From contig CAYPYG010000001.1 of assembly GCA_964415175.1 (NCBI GenBank), positions 62,001-126,000 on the forward strand: DNA of 64,000 nt. Direction: 5' to 3'. Positions within the stretch are counted from its first letter, which is position 1; each line of letters begins with the position of its first letter. This DNA comes from UBA2231 sp964415175 (GTDB taxonomy: Bacteria > Elusimicrobiota > Elusimicrobia > Elusimicrobiales > UBA9959). Below are positions 1 through 6,721 of the stretch, one piece after another. A program made the position numbers and the translations under genes. Below the pieces are notes generated by a model. That model was not told where the DNA came from. It was given only the letters and a program-made list of their open reading frames with translations, and made no database searches.

Positions 1-514
1 CATAGGCCTTGCCGTCCGGAGTGTCCAGCTCGAAGAACCAGTCCGGGCGCGCCTTATAGTCGTCGGCCGTCCCCTTAACGAAGCAGTGCAGGCACTCCTT
101 CAGGCAGGGATTGTCGCGCGCGACGTGGTTGGAGACGAAATCCAGCAGCAGTTTCATCCCCATCGCGTTGAGCTTCTCGCGCAGGGCCTTCAGCTCCCAC
201 TCGAAACCGAGCGCGGGGTTGAGCTTGTACTCGTAGATGGAATATGGGGAGGCGTCCAGGTTCTCGTCGGTGCCGGCTATCGAGACGGCCTCCTCGCGCA
301 GCGCCGGGGTCTCGCGCGCTATACGGGCCGACCCGGGGCTCGGCGTCCAGACGCCCATCAGCCAGACCATATCGAAGCCCAGGTGCCGCAGGGCCTCCCA
401 TTCCTCGTCGGGAATGGTGGAGATCGTCATGTCCGGGGAGGCGTACTTCCGCCGCAGGCCGTTGAGCCAGACGCGCGTGTTGATCTCCATGAGGTGGGGG
501 TTCGCTCTCAGCAT
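1..514 (-). CDS. GH13 alpha-amylase-family glycosidase, 5' part only
   Basis: The gene starts at an ATG at 514 and leaves the window at base 1, so only about 171 codons are visible. Residues 9-20 read MEINTRVWLNGL, a common opening of GH13 glycosidases, and residues 121-132 (KLLLDFVSNHVA) match GH13 conserved region I, which contributes to the active site. No signal peptide is seen, so a cytoplasmic enzyme acting on alpha-glucans or maltodextrins is expected. The catalytic nucleophile and acid/base lie outside the window, so the exact activity is open. Its ATG follows the TGA of the Cache-domain gene by one base, which suggests cotranscription. Confidence 0.85.
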   Translation of the reverse strand, partial: MLRANPHLMEINTRVWLNGLRRKYASPDMTISTIPDEEWEALRHLGFDMVWLMGVWTPSPGSARIARETPALREEAVSIAGTDENLDASPYSIYEYKLNPALGFEWELKALREKLNAMGMKLLLDFVSNHVARDNPCLKECLHCFVKGTADDYKARPDWFFELDTPDGKAY

Positions 515-515
515 C

Positions 516-1460
516 TCACTCCCCCGCCCTGAAAACGGGCCCGAGCCATTTCGCCGCCAGGGCCAGGGTCATGAACGACAGCAGCACGATCATCGCCGCG
601 CCGGTCAGGATGACCCGCTTGATCCAGCCGGTGCCGGAACGGGACTCCAGGCCCGCGGCGGAGGCCAGTTCGTACACCCACCAGCGCGTGCCGGGCACCG
701 CCGCCGCGGCGATGAGCAGGTCCTCTCCGCGATGGGTGGAAGCTATCCTGGCCGAGGAAAGTCCGCGGCCGGAAGCGCGCCCGACCAGTTCCAGGACCGG
801 CTCCGGCGACTTCAGCCCCGGTTTGAGCAGGGAACGGCCGGCGGAATCGGCTATGGTCTGGCCGCCCGCGTCGAGCAGGGCGGTGACGCCGAGCGAGCCC
901 TTTCCGCTGACGCGGAAAAAAGCGGAGGTCTTCGCCAGGCTGATGCGGGAAAGGACCGCTCCCTGCGGTTTGCCGTCCTTCAGCAGCGGCTCGGCCAGCA
1001 CCAGCACAGGCGGCATATCCTCGAAATACTCCACGGCCCCGGCCGGACCGCCGGATCCCTTCATGGCGGTGAAAACGGGGCTGGAGGAATAATCCTGCAG
1101 CGGCGCCTTATCCTCTCCCGTGCGGGCTATCTCCCTGCCGGAACCGTCGAGCAGCGAGAAATGGAGGTAAAGGCCCCGGTTCTCGCCGGCTAGCCTGCCG
1201 AGGCGGCGCTTCTTCTCCTCGCGCGAGGCGGAGACGAAGGCCTTGCCCCGTATCTCTTCCAGCGGGGCGGCGGCGGCGACCAGGTGCTCGGCCAGCGTCC
1301 CGGCTATCAGCCGGGTGCGCAGTTCCATGTAATTCAGGGTGTCCCGCCTGAGAGCGGCGCGGCTGGTGCGCAGGAAGTGGGAGGAAAGGACCAGGAACGG
1401 GGTTAGGAACATGACCGCCACGACGGCCACGAAAGCCCATTTAGGTTTGACCAAAGTCAT
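516..1460 (-). CDS. Membrane-anchored Cache-like sensor domain protein without output domain
   Basis: This 314-residue protein has one hydrophobic segment at about residues 8-28, an extracytoplasmic region of about 250 residues, and a second membrane segment at about 280-305, after which only some ten residues remain. The layout and motifs such as the LLDGSGREIART and VTALLDAGGQTIADS stretches resemble double Cache (dCache) sensor domains that bind small ligands outside the cytoplasm. Known Cache proteins normally continue into HAMP, kinase, GGDEF or chemotaxis domains; none is present here. A GGGGAGGGG ribosome site lies about 6 bases before the ATG. It is placed directly before the GH13 gene. 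I infer a ligand-sensing or binding role; the partner is unknown. Confidence 0.7.
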   Translation of the reverse strand: MTLVKPKWAFVAVVAVMFLTPFLVLSSHFLRTSRAALRRDTLNYMELRTRLIAGTLAEHLVAAAAPLEEIRGKAFVSASREEKKRRLGRLAGENRGLYLHFSLLDGSGREIARTGEDKAPLQDYSSSPVFTAMKGSGGPAGAVEYFEDMPPVLVLAEPLLKDGKPQGAVLSRISLAKTSAFFRVSGKGSLGVTALLDAGGQTIADSAGRSLLKPGLKSPEPVLELVGRASGRGLSSARIASTHRGEDLLIAAAAVPGTRWWVYELASAAGLESRSGTGWIKRVILTGAAMIVLLSFMTLALAAKWLGPVFRAGE

Positions 1461-1501
1461 ATCGGACCCCTCCCCGGAATGATAGCAAAAAAACCTCGTG
1501 C

Positions 1502-1507
1502 TATAAT
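1502..1507 (+). promoter_or_regulatory. -10-like box cut off from the methyltransferase gene by a palindrome
   Basis: TATAAT preceded by TGC (extended -10 form) stands immediately before the palindrome at 1510-1606. Without the palindrome it would lie only about 7-9 bases from the ATG at 1614, the same spacing as at other apparently leaderless genes in this window. Confidence 0.5.
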
Positions 1508-1509
1508 AG

Positions 1510-1606
1510 AGGGGACGCTGATTCCTAAATGCCTAATTGGCGGGACATTCGCCGATCATGATGATCGAGCCGTACGGAATCAGGCATTTAGGAATCAGCG
1601 TCCCCT
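1510..1606. repeat. REP-like palindrome, copy 1 (25-bp perfect arms, 47-base loop)
   Basis: The arms 1510-1534 and 1582-1606 are perfect reverse complements and begin AGGGGACGCTG. The loop holds its own small hairpin (CGATCA-TGA-TGATCG). The outer GGGGACG is shared with three other palindromes in the window. It lies between a TATAAT box and the start codon of the methyltransferase gene. No transposase is nearby, so mobilisation would have to be in trans. Confidence 0.85.
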
Positions 1607-1613
1607 ATCCCTT

Positions 1614-2915
1614 ATGCGCGAAATAACTCTCGAGTTCAGGAAAATAGTGGGCGAAGGCAAGGCGCTCGGCCGCGCCGACGGCAAGGTGGTCTTCTGCTAC
1701 GGCGTGCTGCCGGGCGAAACGGCGCGCGTGCGCGTCAAACGCGAGAAGCGCAACTGGGCCGAGGCCGACCTGGTGGAAGTCCTGACGCCCTCCCCCTCCC
1801 GCCGCGAGCCGCGCGAGGACCATTACCTGAGCTGCTCGCCCTGGCAGGTCATGGACTACGCCCTGCAGGCGGAGACCAAGAAGGCGCTGATCGAGGACCT
1901 TTTCTACCAGACGCTCAAAGAGACCGTAAAACTGGATTTTTTCCGGACCGCGAAGGAGCACTACGGCTACCGGACCAAGATAGAGTACAGTTTCACCGAG
2001 GAGGACGGGCGCCTGGAGCTGGCCTTCCACAAGCGCGGCTCCTACGGCGAGAAATACGCCCTGAAGTCGGGCTGCGCGCTGATAAGCGACAATACCAACG
2101 CCGCCGCGCTGACCATAACGGAGGAACTGCGCAGGAAGGGCGCCAAAGCCTCCGACCTTAAGTCCCTGATAATACGCGAGTCCAAGGACCCCGAGGGACG
2201 TATAGCCGCGCTTTTCGTGAAGAATCGCGAGCTCGACGCCGCCGGCCTGGCGCTGCCGCCGGGCCTCAACGGCTTCACGGCCGCCTGGTCGAATCCCTTA
2301 AGCCCCGTCAGCCAGGCCGACGAAGTGATCTTCTCGTCCGGCGACGACCATATCACCGAGACGCTGCCCGGAGGCGAATTTTCCTCGCGGGTGAAGCTCT
2401 CCTACGGCTTCGACTGCTTCTTCCAGAACAACATGGAGCTCTTCGCCCAGGCGCTGGACGAGATGGGCCGCCACTGCTTCAAGTGCGGCAAGATGGTGGA
2501 CCTCTATTCCGGGGTGGGGGCGATAGGCCTCTCGCTGCGCCAGTACGCGGACAAGGTCTACGCCGTCGAGTCCTCGCCCTCGGCCGTGCGCTACGCGGCG
2601 CATAACGCGCTGGAGAACGGGGCCTCCAACTTCGAGGCCGCCTGCGGCCTGTCGGAGAAGACCGGCGAGGAGGCGCTGCACGGGGCGGAAATACTGCTGG
2701 TGGACCCGCCGCGCGCGGGCCTGCACATCAAGGCGGTGAAGTCGATACTGGCGGCGCGGCCGAAAAGGGTGATCTACCTCTCCTGCAACCCGATAACGCA
2801 GGGCAGGGACGCCGCTTTCTTCCTGGAAAAGTACAAGCTCTCCGCCTCCGGCGGCTTCGATTTCTACCCCAACACTCCCCACGCCGAGACCATGATGGTC
2901 TTCGACCTCAGGTAA
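1614..2915 (+). CDS. RlmD/RumA (TrmA) family RNA m5U methyltransferase
   Basis: The 433-residue protein has an N-terminal TRAM-like RNA-binding domain (about residues 1-60), then a class I SAM methyltransferase domain with motif I DLYSGVGAIGLSL, motif IV LLVDPPRAGL, and the catalytic-cysteine motif YLSCNP near residue 395. The family makes 5-methyluridine in 23S rRNA (RlmC/RlmD) or tRNA (TrmA); the TRAM domain favours the rRNA branch. The usual four-cysteine Fe-S motif is not evident; only CSPW around residue 80 is seen. An upstream in-frame start at 1479 would run through the palindrome and give a nonsense N-terminus, so I use the ATG at 1614, where the TRAM domain begins. Confidence 0.9.
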   Translation: MREITLEFRKIVGEGKALGRADGKVVFCYGVLPGETARVRVKREKRNWAEADLVEVLTPSPSRREPREDHYLSCSPWQVMDYALQAETKKALIEDLFYQTLKETVKLDFFRTAKEHYGYRTKIEYSFTEEDGRLELAFHKRGSYGEKYALKSGCALISDNTNAAALTITEELRRKGAKASDLKSLIIRESKDPEGRIAALFVKNRELDAAGLALPPGLNGFTAAWSNPLSPVSQADEVIFSSGDDHITETLPGGEFSSRVKLSYGFDCFFQNNMELFAQALDEMGRHCFKCGKMVDLYSGVGAIGLSLRQYADKVYAVESSPSAVRYAAHNALENGASNFEAACGLSEKTGEEALHGAEILLVDPPRAGLHIKAVKSILAARPKRVIYLSCNPITQGRDAAFFLEKYKLSASGGFDFYPNTPHAETMMVFDLR

Positions 2916-2932
2916 ACGAACCGCGGACGGAC

Positions 2933-3892
2933 TCAGTCCGCCGCGACCCACGCGGCGGTCCGCGTACCCTTCAGCTTGCCGTTGAACCCTTCCACCCACG
3001 CGTTATAGCGGGTCTGCACCTGTTTCCCCTCTCCCAGGTATTCGGGGTTCAGCGCGTTCTTCACGAAACCTTCCGCGACGGGGAAGGCCGTAACGAGCTG
3101 CGCGTGCGGCTTCGACGAGTCCTTGACCGAATAGACCAGCAGGTAGGCGTTCCCGCCGGAGGTGACGGCCCCGAAAGGAAGGAAGTCGGTGCGCAGCGAG
3201 ACGCTCCGCTTGCGGGTGAGGGCGACGGTCTCGTTCAGCCGGAAATGGCCCGGGGCTTTCCAGGCCCTGGCGGCGGAGCCGCAGGCGTAGGACGCTTTTG
3301 CCAGCCTGGCGCGGGCCGCGCCGTCGTCGGCGAAAGCCGCGGCGCCGGACACGCAGGTGATATTGGCCAGCAGCGTGCCCTCCGCGGGAGAAGGGCCCAG
3401 CGCGCCGCGCGCGAAACCGAGTCCCGCCTCTATGTCGTCGCGCACCCAGCGGGCGCGCTTGAAACCGAACTTGGTCGGCAGCAGGCTGAAAAGATAGCCG
3501 TAGGAGTGCTCCATGCCGGCGTGGACTATCTTGCCGCGCGGGCCGGGGAGGGCCAGCTCGCCGGCGAGGAAGGAAAGTATGGAGTCGTGGACTATGCGGG
3601 CCTTGGCCATCTCGTCGAAGTTGACGCTCTCCCCCCAGAGTTCCTTGAGGTCCGTATTGAGCTTGTCGGAGGCCAGCTGGGCGGCCAGGCCCGGGGCGTG
3701 TTCCGCCAGCACCGGCGCCAGCGGCAGGCTCCCGGCGGCGTTGGCTTCCATCACCCGGGCCATGCCGGCCCAGGGGCAGTCCAGGGCGTCCTCGGCGGCG
3801 GGATCGCCCGGCGCGGCGGGCGCCGGGCACTGGTAGGCGTGCAGCGCCGCGGCGAGGAGGAACAGCGGGAGAACGAGGAGAGCGCGCTTCAT
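2933..3892 (-). CDS. Exported protein of unknown function
   Basis: I do not recognise the family. The 319-residue product begins with a clear signal peptide (MKRALLVLPLFLLAAALHA, cleavage likely after AHA/YQC). The mature part contains four or five cysteines, which fits an oxidising periplasm, and is otherwise a mixed alpha/beta sequence without a known motif. Its ATG lies one base after the stop of the small lipoprotein gene at 3894-4241, so the two are probably translated together. It is convergent with the methyltransferase gene, with only 17 bases between the stops. Confidence 0.7.
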   Translation of the reverse strand: MKRALLVLPLFLLAAALHAYQCPAPAAPGDPAAEDALDCPWAGMARVMEANAAGSLPLAPVLAEHAPGLAAQLASDKLNTDLKELWGESVNFDEMAKARIVHDSILSFLAGELALPGPRGKIVHAGMEHSYGYLFSLLPTKFGFKRARWVRDDIEAGLGFARGALGPSPAEGTLLANITCVSGAAAFADDGAARARLAKASYACGSAARAWKAPGHFRLNETVALTRKRSVSLRTDFLPFGAVTSGGNAYLLVYSVKDSSKPHAQLVTAFPVAEGFVKNALNPEYLGEGKQVQTRYNAWVEGFNGKLKGTRTAAWVAAD

Positions 3893-3893
3893 A

Positions 3894-4241
3894 TCAGGCC
3901 CTCCCCCGGAAGTCGGAAAGGCTGACCGTGAAGTAACGGGTGCCGCAGGGATAGCCGGGATAGGGGCCGCATTCCTCGTCCGGATTTATCGGTTCCTGGA
4001 CGGCGCGGGTGGTCTTGGACACTTCGTCCGGCGCCCGCTCGACGGCCGGCCGTACGCGCCCGTCGGCGGCCGGCGCGGGCGGCTCGGCCGCGGTCCGCGC
4101 GTTCGAGCCGTTCCCGGCGCAGCCGAAAAGACCCAGCACGGCGGCGGCCAGGGCGCCCAGAAGTCCGGCGCGCGAAAAGCCGGCGGCCTCCCTTTCGCTC
4201 ATCCCGGTCTTCAAAGCCAGTTCCCGCAGTTTCTTTTCCAT
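3894..4241 (-). CDS. Small predicted lipoprotein with Cys-Gly C-terminal motif
   Basis: This 115-residue protein starts at an ATG preceded by AAGGAGCC at the right distance. A 24-residue N-terminal segment precedes a hydrophobic stretch ending in a lipobox-like LFGC (Cys41), so lipidation is likely although the n-region is long. The middle is proline- and alanine-rich. The C-terminal 30 residues contain two cysteines in an aromatic, glycine-rich context (ECGPYPGYPCGTRYFTVS). A much longer open frame on this strand runs antisense to ispH and is not used here. It is cotranscribed with the exported protein downstream. Function unknown. Confidence 0.6.
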   Translation of the reverse strand: MEKKLRELALKTGMSEREAAGFSRAGLLGALAAAVLGLFGCAGNGSNARTAAEPPAPAADGRVRPAVERAPDEVSKTTRAVQEPINPDEECGPYPGYPCGTRYFTVSLSDFRGRA

Positions 4242-4304
4242 AAGGTCGGCTCCTTTATTTCGGACTCCCGGACATTGTACAAAAGCGGGGGCCGCCTTAT
4301 TTAG

Positions 4305-4310
4305 TAAAAT
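4305..4310 (+). promoter_or_regulatory. -10-like hexamer of ispH, probable leaderless start
   Basis: TAAAAT ends six bases before the ATG at 4317, and no Shine-Dalgarno sequence is present between them. Transcription would start at or next to the start codon. The -35 region is weak. Confidence 0.4.
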
Positions 4311-4316
4311 CCACTC

Positions 4317-6035
4317 ATGTCCTACCGGGCGCAGATAACGGTGGCCGCCAGCGCGGGCTTCTGCCCGGGCGTCAAAGGAGCCATCGACAAGGTGCTGGAA
4401 CTGGCCGCCGCCGGCAAGTCCCCCGTCTACACGCTGGGGCCCCTCATCCACAACAAGCAGGTCATAGAGACCCTGGAGGAAAAAGGCGTGCGCGCCGTCA
4501 AGGACGCCTCCGAGATAAAGGAGAAGGGCGCGACCCTGGTCATACGCGCCCACGGCATACCGCCGGGACTCGAGGCCGCAGTCAGGGCGCTGGACCTCAA
4601 TGTCGTGGACGCCACCTGTCCGCTGGTGAAGCGGGTGCACCGCAATATAAAGGAATGGGCCGACAAGGGCTACGACACCGTAATAGTAGGCGACGCCGAC
4701 CACGCCGAGGTCGTCGGCCTGATGGGCTATACCGGAGGCCGCGGCCACGTGGTCAGCGGGCCGGAGGAAGCGGCGCGGCTGCCCCGCCTGGAGAAGGCCA
4801 ATATAGTCGCCCAGACCACGCAGGGAACGGACGTTTTCCTCAGGACCGTGGAGGCGCTGCGGCCGAACACCGGCGAACTGATAGTCTCCAACACCATCTG
4901 CGCTCCCACCCGCGAGCGCCAGAGCGAGACCATGGACCTCTCGCGCCGCAGCGGCCTGGTCATAGTCGTCGGCGGCAAGAACTCGGCCAATACGGCGCGC
5001 CTTTTCCGGATCTGCGCCGGCCTGGCCCCCCGCGCCGTCCACATAGAGCGCGAGGACGAGCTCTCGCCGGAACTGTTCGACGGGGTCACCTCCGTCTTCA
5101 TAACCGCCGGCGCCTCGACGCCCGCCTGGATGATAGAGAAGGCGCTCGCCCGCGCGCGCGAGCTGACCGAGGTGCGCCGCTCCCCGCTGGCGGCCGGGCT
5201 GGAATTCTTCTGGCTGCTGCTGGTGACGAGCTGCGTCTTCACGGCCGCGGGCGCCGTGGCGCTGGCCTACGCCTCGATGCGCCTGCAGGGCCTGCCGATA
5301 AGCCCAGCGATGCTGGCCCTGGCCGGCCTCTTCGTCTTCAGCCTGCACCTGACCAACCGCGCCGCCGAGAAAGGCGCCGCCGTGCCCGACCGCGCCAAGC
5401 AGCTGCTCTTCGTCCGCTTCGGCCGGGCCGCGCGGGCCGTGGCCCTGCTGGCCGGCGTGGCGGCCATAGCCCTGGCCGCCGGCACTACGGGCACGCTGGC
5501 CCTGCTGCTGACCGCCTTCTTCTGGGCCATGGGCATGCTCTACCCCTATAAGATGCCTCTGGGCCTGGACTCCCTGGCGAAATTTCCCGGCTCCAAGGAC
5601 ATCATGACCGCGCTGGGCTGGGCCTTCGTCTGCGCCGCCCTGCCCGCGCTCTCCTACGGTTCGCTGGCCTACAAATCGTCGCAGCTGGCGGTAGTCTTCG
5701 CCTTCACGCTGGTCTTCGCGCGCTCGGTCATGTTCGGCATCAGCCACGTGCACAGCGACATGATCGTCGGCAACGAGAACTTCTACAAGGCGGCGGGACC
5801 GAAAGCTACCTACGCGGCCGTCCTGTCCATCTTCATCTTCATGGAGGCGATACTCATCGCCCTCAAGAACATGGCGTGGAAGGAACCGCTGGTCAACGCG
5901 ATGATAGCGGGGATGTTCTACTACCTGGGGCTGATGGTATTCTTCTATTTCCGGCGGATGCCGGAGAAGACGCTGGCGGAAACGCTGATAGACAGCCAGT
6001 TCCTCATCCTGGCCGGCCTGGTGCTGGTCTCCTGA
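4317..6035 (+). CDS. ispH: IspH (HMBPP reductase) fused to a UbiA-like membrane domain
   Basis: Residues 1-285 are a complete IspH, the Fe-S enzyme that reduces HMBPP to IPP and DMAPP at the end of the MEP pathway. The three cluster cysteines are seen in FCPGV (16), ATCPLV (101) and NTICAPTRERQ (195), with the RAHG motif and the SANT and GAST motifs. Residues from about 290 to 572 form seven to nine membrane helices. They resemble a degenerate UbiA prenyltransferase: a GSKDIMTALGW loop and a VHSDMIVGNE stretch in the place of the second Asp-rich motif, but no clear NDxxDxxxD first motif. Normal IspH is about 300 residues, so the C-terminal half is an added domain. It may use or bind prenyl substrates; that is inference. 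Confidence 0.9.
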   Translation: MSYRAQITVAASAGFCPGVKGAIDKVLELAAAGKSPVYTLGPLIHNKQVIETLEEKGVRAVKDASEIKEKGATLVIRAHGIPPGLEAAVRALDLNVVDATCPLVKRVHRNIKEWADKGYDTVIVGDADHAEVVGLMGYTGGRGHVVSGPEEAARLPRLEKANIVAQTTQGTDVFLRTVEALRPNTGELIVSNTICAPTRERQSETMDLSRRSGLVIVVGGKNSANTARLFRICAGLAPRAVHIEREDELSPELFDGVTSVFITAGASTPAWMIEKALARARELTEVRRSPLAAGLEFFWLLLVTSCVFTAAGAVALAYASMRLQGLPISPAMLALAGLFVFSLHLTNRAAEKGAAVPDRAKQLLFVRFGRAARAVALLAGVAAIALAAGTTGTLALLLTAFFWAMGMLYPYKMPLGLDSLAKFPGSKDIMTALGWAFVCAALPALSYGSLAYKSSQLAVVFAFTLVFARSVMFGISHVHSDMIVGNENFYKAAGPKATYAAVLSIFIFMEAILIALKNMAWKEPLVNAMIAGMFYYLGLMVFFYFRRMPEKTLAETLIDSQFLILAGLVLVS

Positions 6036-6572
6036 TCACTTTTTGTTGAATTCTTCGCGGAGCCGGAGGCGGCCGCGCAGCAGGCGGGACTTGAGTGCCC
6101 CGACGGTTATTTCGAGCACCTTCGCGGCCTCTTCCAGCGACATTTCCTGTATGTCGACCAGGGTGATGGCCATCCTGTAATCCACCGGCAGGGCCGAAAG
6201 CGCCCTGGCGACGCTCTCGGAAAGGTCCTTCTTTATCGATTCCTCGTGGGCGACGGCGTCCTTTACGTCCTTGATGTCCTCGAGGCTGACCAGCTTCTCG
6301 CGCTTCTTCCTGCGGAACTTCATCCAGCAGTTGTTGGCCGCGATGCGGTAGAGCCAGGTGCCGAAGCCGGACCTGCCCTTGAAGCTCTTTATCTTGGTGA
6401 AGGCGGTCAGCATCGTCTCCTGGTAAACGTCCTCCGCCTCCGAGGGCAGGCCGCTGCAGACATAATGCGCCAGGCCGTAGATGCGGTCCTTGTGCAGCTT
6501 TATCAGTTCCTCGAAACTGGCGATGTCGCCGTCCTTCGCCTTGGCGATGAGCGCCTCTTCCTTCGCGTCCAT
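6036..6572 (-). CDS. ECF-like RNA polymerase sigma factor
   Basis: The 178-residue protein carries sigma-70 region 2 (about residues 20-90, including EDVYQETMLTAF and the GTWLYRIAANNCW stretch) and region 4 (about 120-172, ending GALKSRLLRGRLRLREEF), joined without region 3, as in extracytoplasmic-function sigma factors. No anti-sigma gene is adjacent. The stop abuts the ispH stop. The ATG at 6572 is used rather than a GTG 15 bases upstream because a TATAAT box ends six bases before this ATG, and the upstream codon would overlap that box. Confidence 0.9.
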   Translation of the reverse strand: MDAKEEALIAKAKDGDIASFEELIKLHKDRIYGLAHYVCSGLPSEAEDVYQETMLTAFTKIKSFKGRSGFGTWLYRIAANNCWMKFRRKKREKLVSLEDIKDVKDAVAHEESIKKDLSESVARALSALPVDYRMAITLVDIQEMSLEEAAKVLEITVGALKSRLLRGRLRLREEFNKK

Positions 6573-6578
6573 ACTCCG

Positions 6579-6584
6579 ATTATA
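6579..6584 (-). promoter_or_regulatory. -10 box of the sigma-factor gene, probable leaderless start
   Basis: On the minus strand TGTATAAT is followed by six bases and then the ATG at 6572. Only a GGAG touching the start codon could act as a ribosome site, which is too close to be useful. A leaderless transcript is likely. Confidence 0.5.
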
Positions 6585-6612
6585 CACAAAAGTGATAAAA
6601 TAACGGCACGGA

Positions 6613-6687
6613 GCGCAGTTAGCTCAGCGGTAGAGCATCCGCCTTACACGCGGAGGGCCATAGGTTCGAATCCTATACTGCGCACCA
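6613..6687 (+). tRNA. tRNA-Val (anticodon UAC)
   Basis: The acceptor stem GCGCAGT pairs with ACTGCGC, the anticodon arm is TCCGC-CTTACAC-GCGGA (anticodon TAC), and the T arm contains GGTTCGAATCC. CCA is encoded at 6685-6687. It lies just upstream of the OPT transporter gene. Confidence 0.97.
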
Positions 6688-6721
6688 TTTTCCATTCCTT
6701 CCCAAAAAGGCACCAAAAAAA

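Noticed and set aside
749..775. GAGGAAAGTCCGCGGCCGG, similar to a conserved core of RNase P RNA
   Set aside because: It lies inside the Cache-protein gene in the antisense direction, without the other RNase P elements; chance similarity.
1479..1613. Longer start of the RlmD-like protein
   Set aside because: The extra codons come from the palindrome and give no family similarity.
3894..5753. A 619-codon open frame antisense to ispH
   Set aside because: Its composition is typical of a shadow frame in GC-rich DNA; only the last 115 codons, with their own ribosome site and signal, look real.
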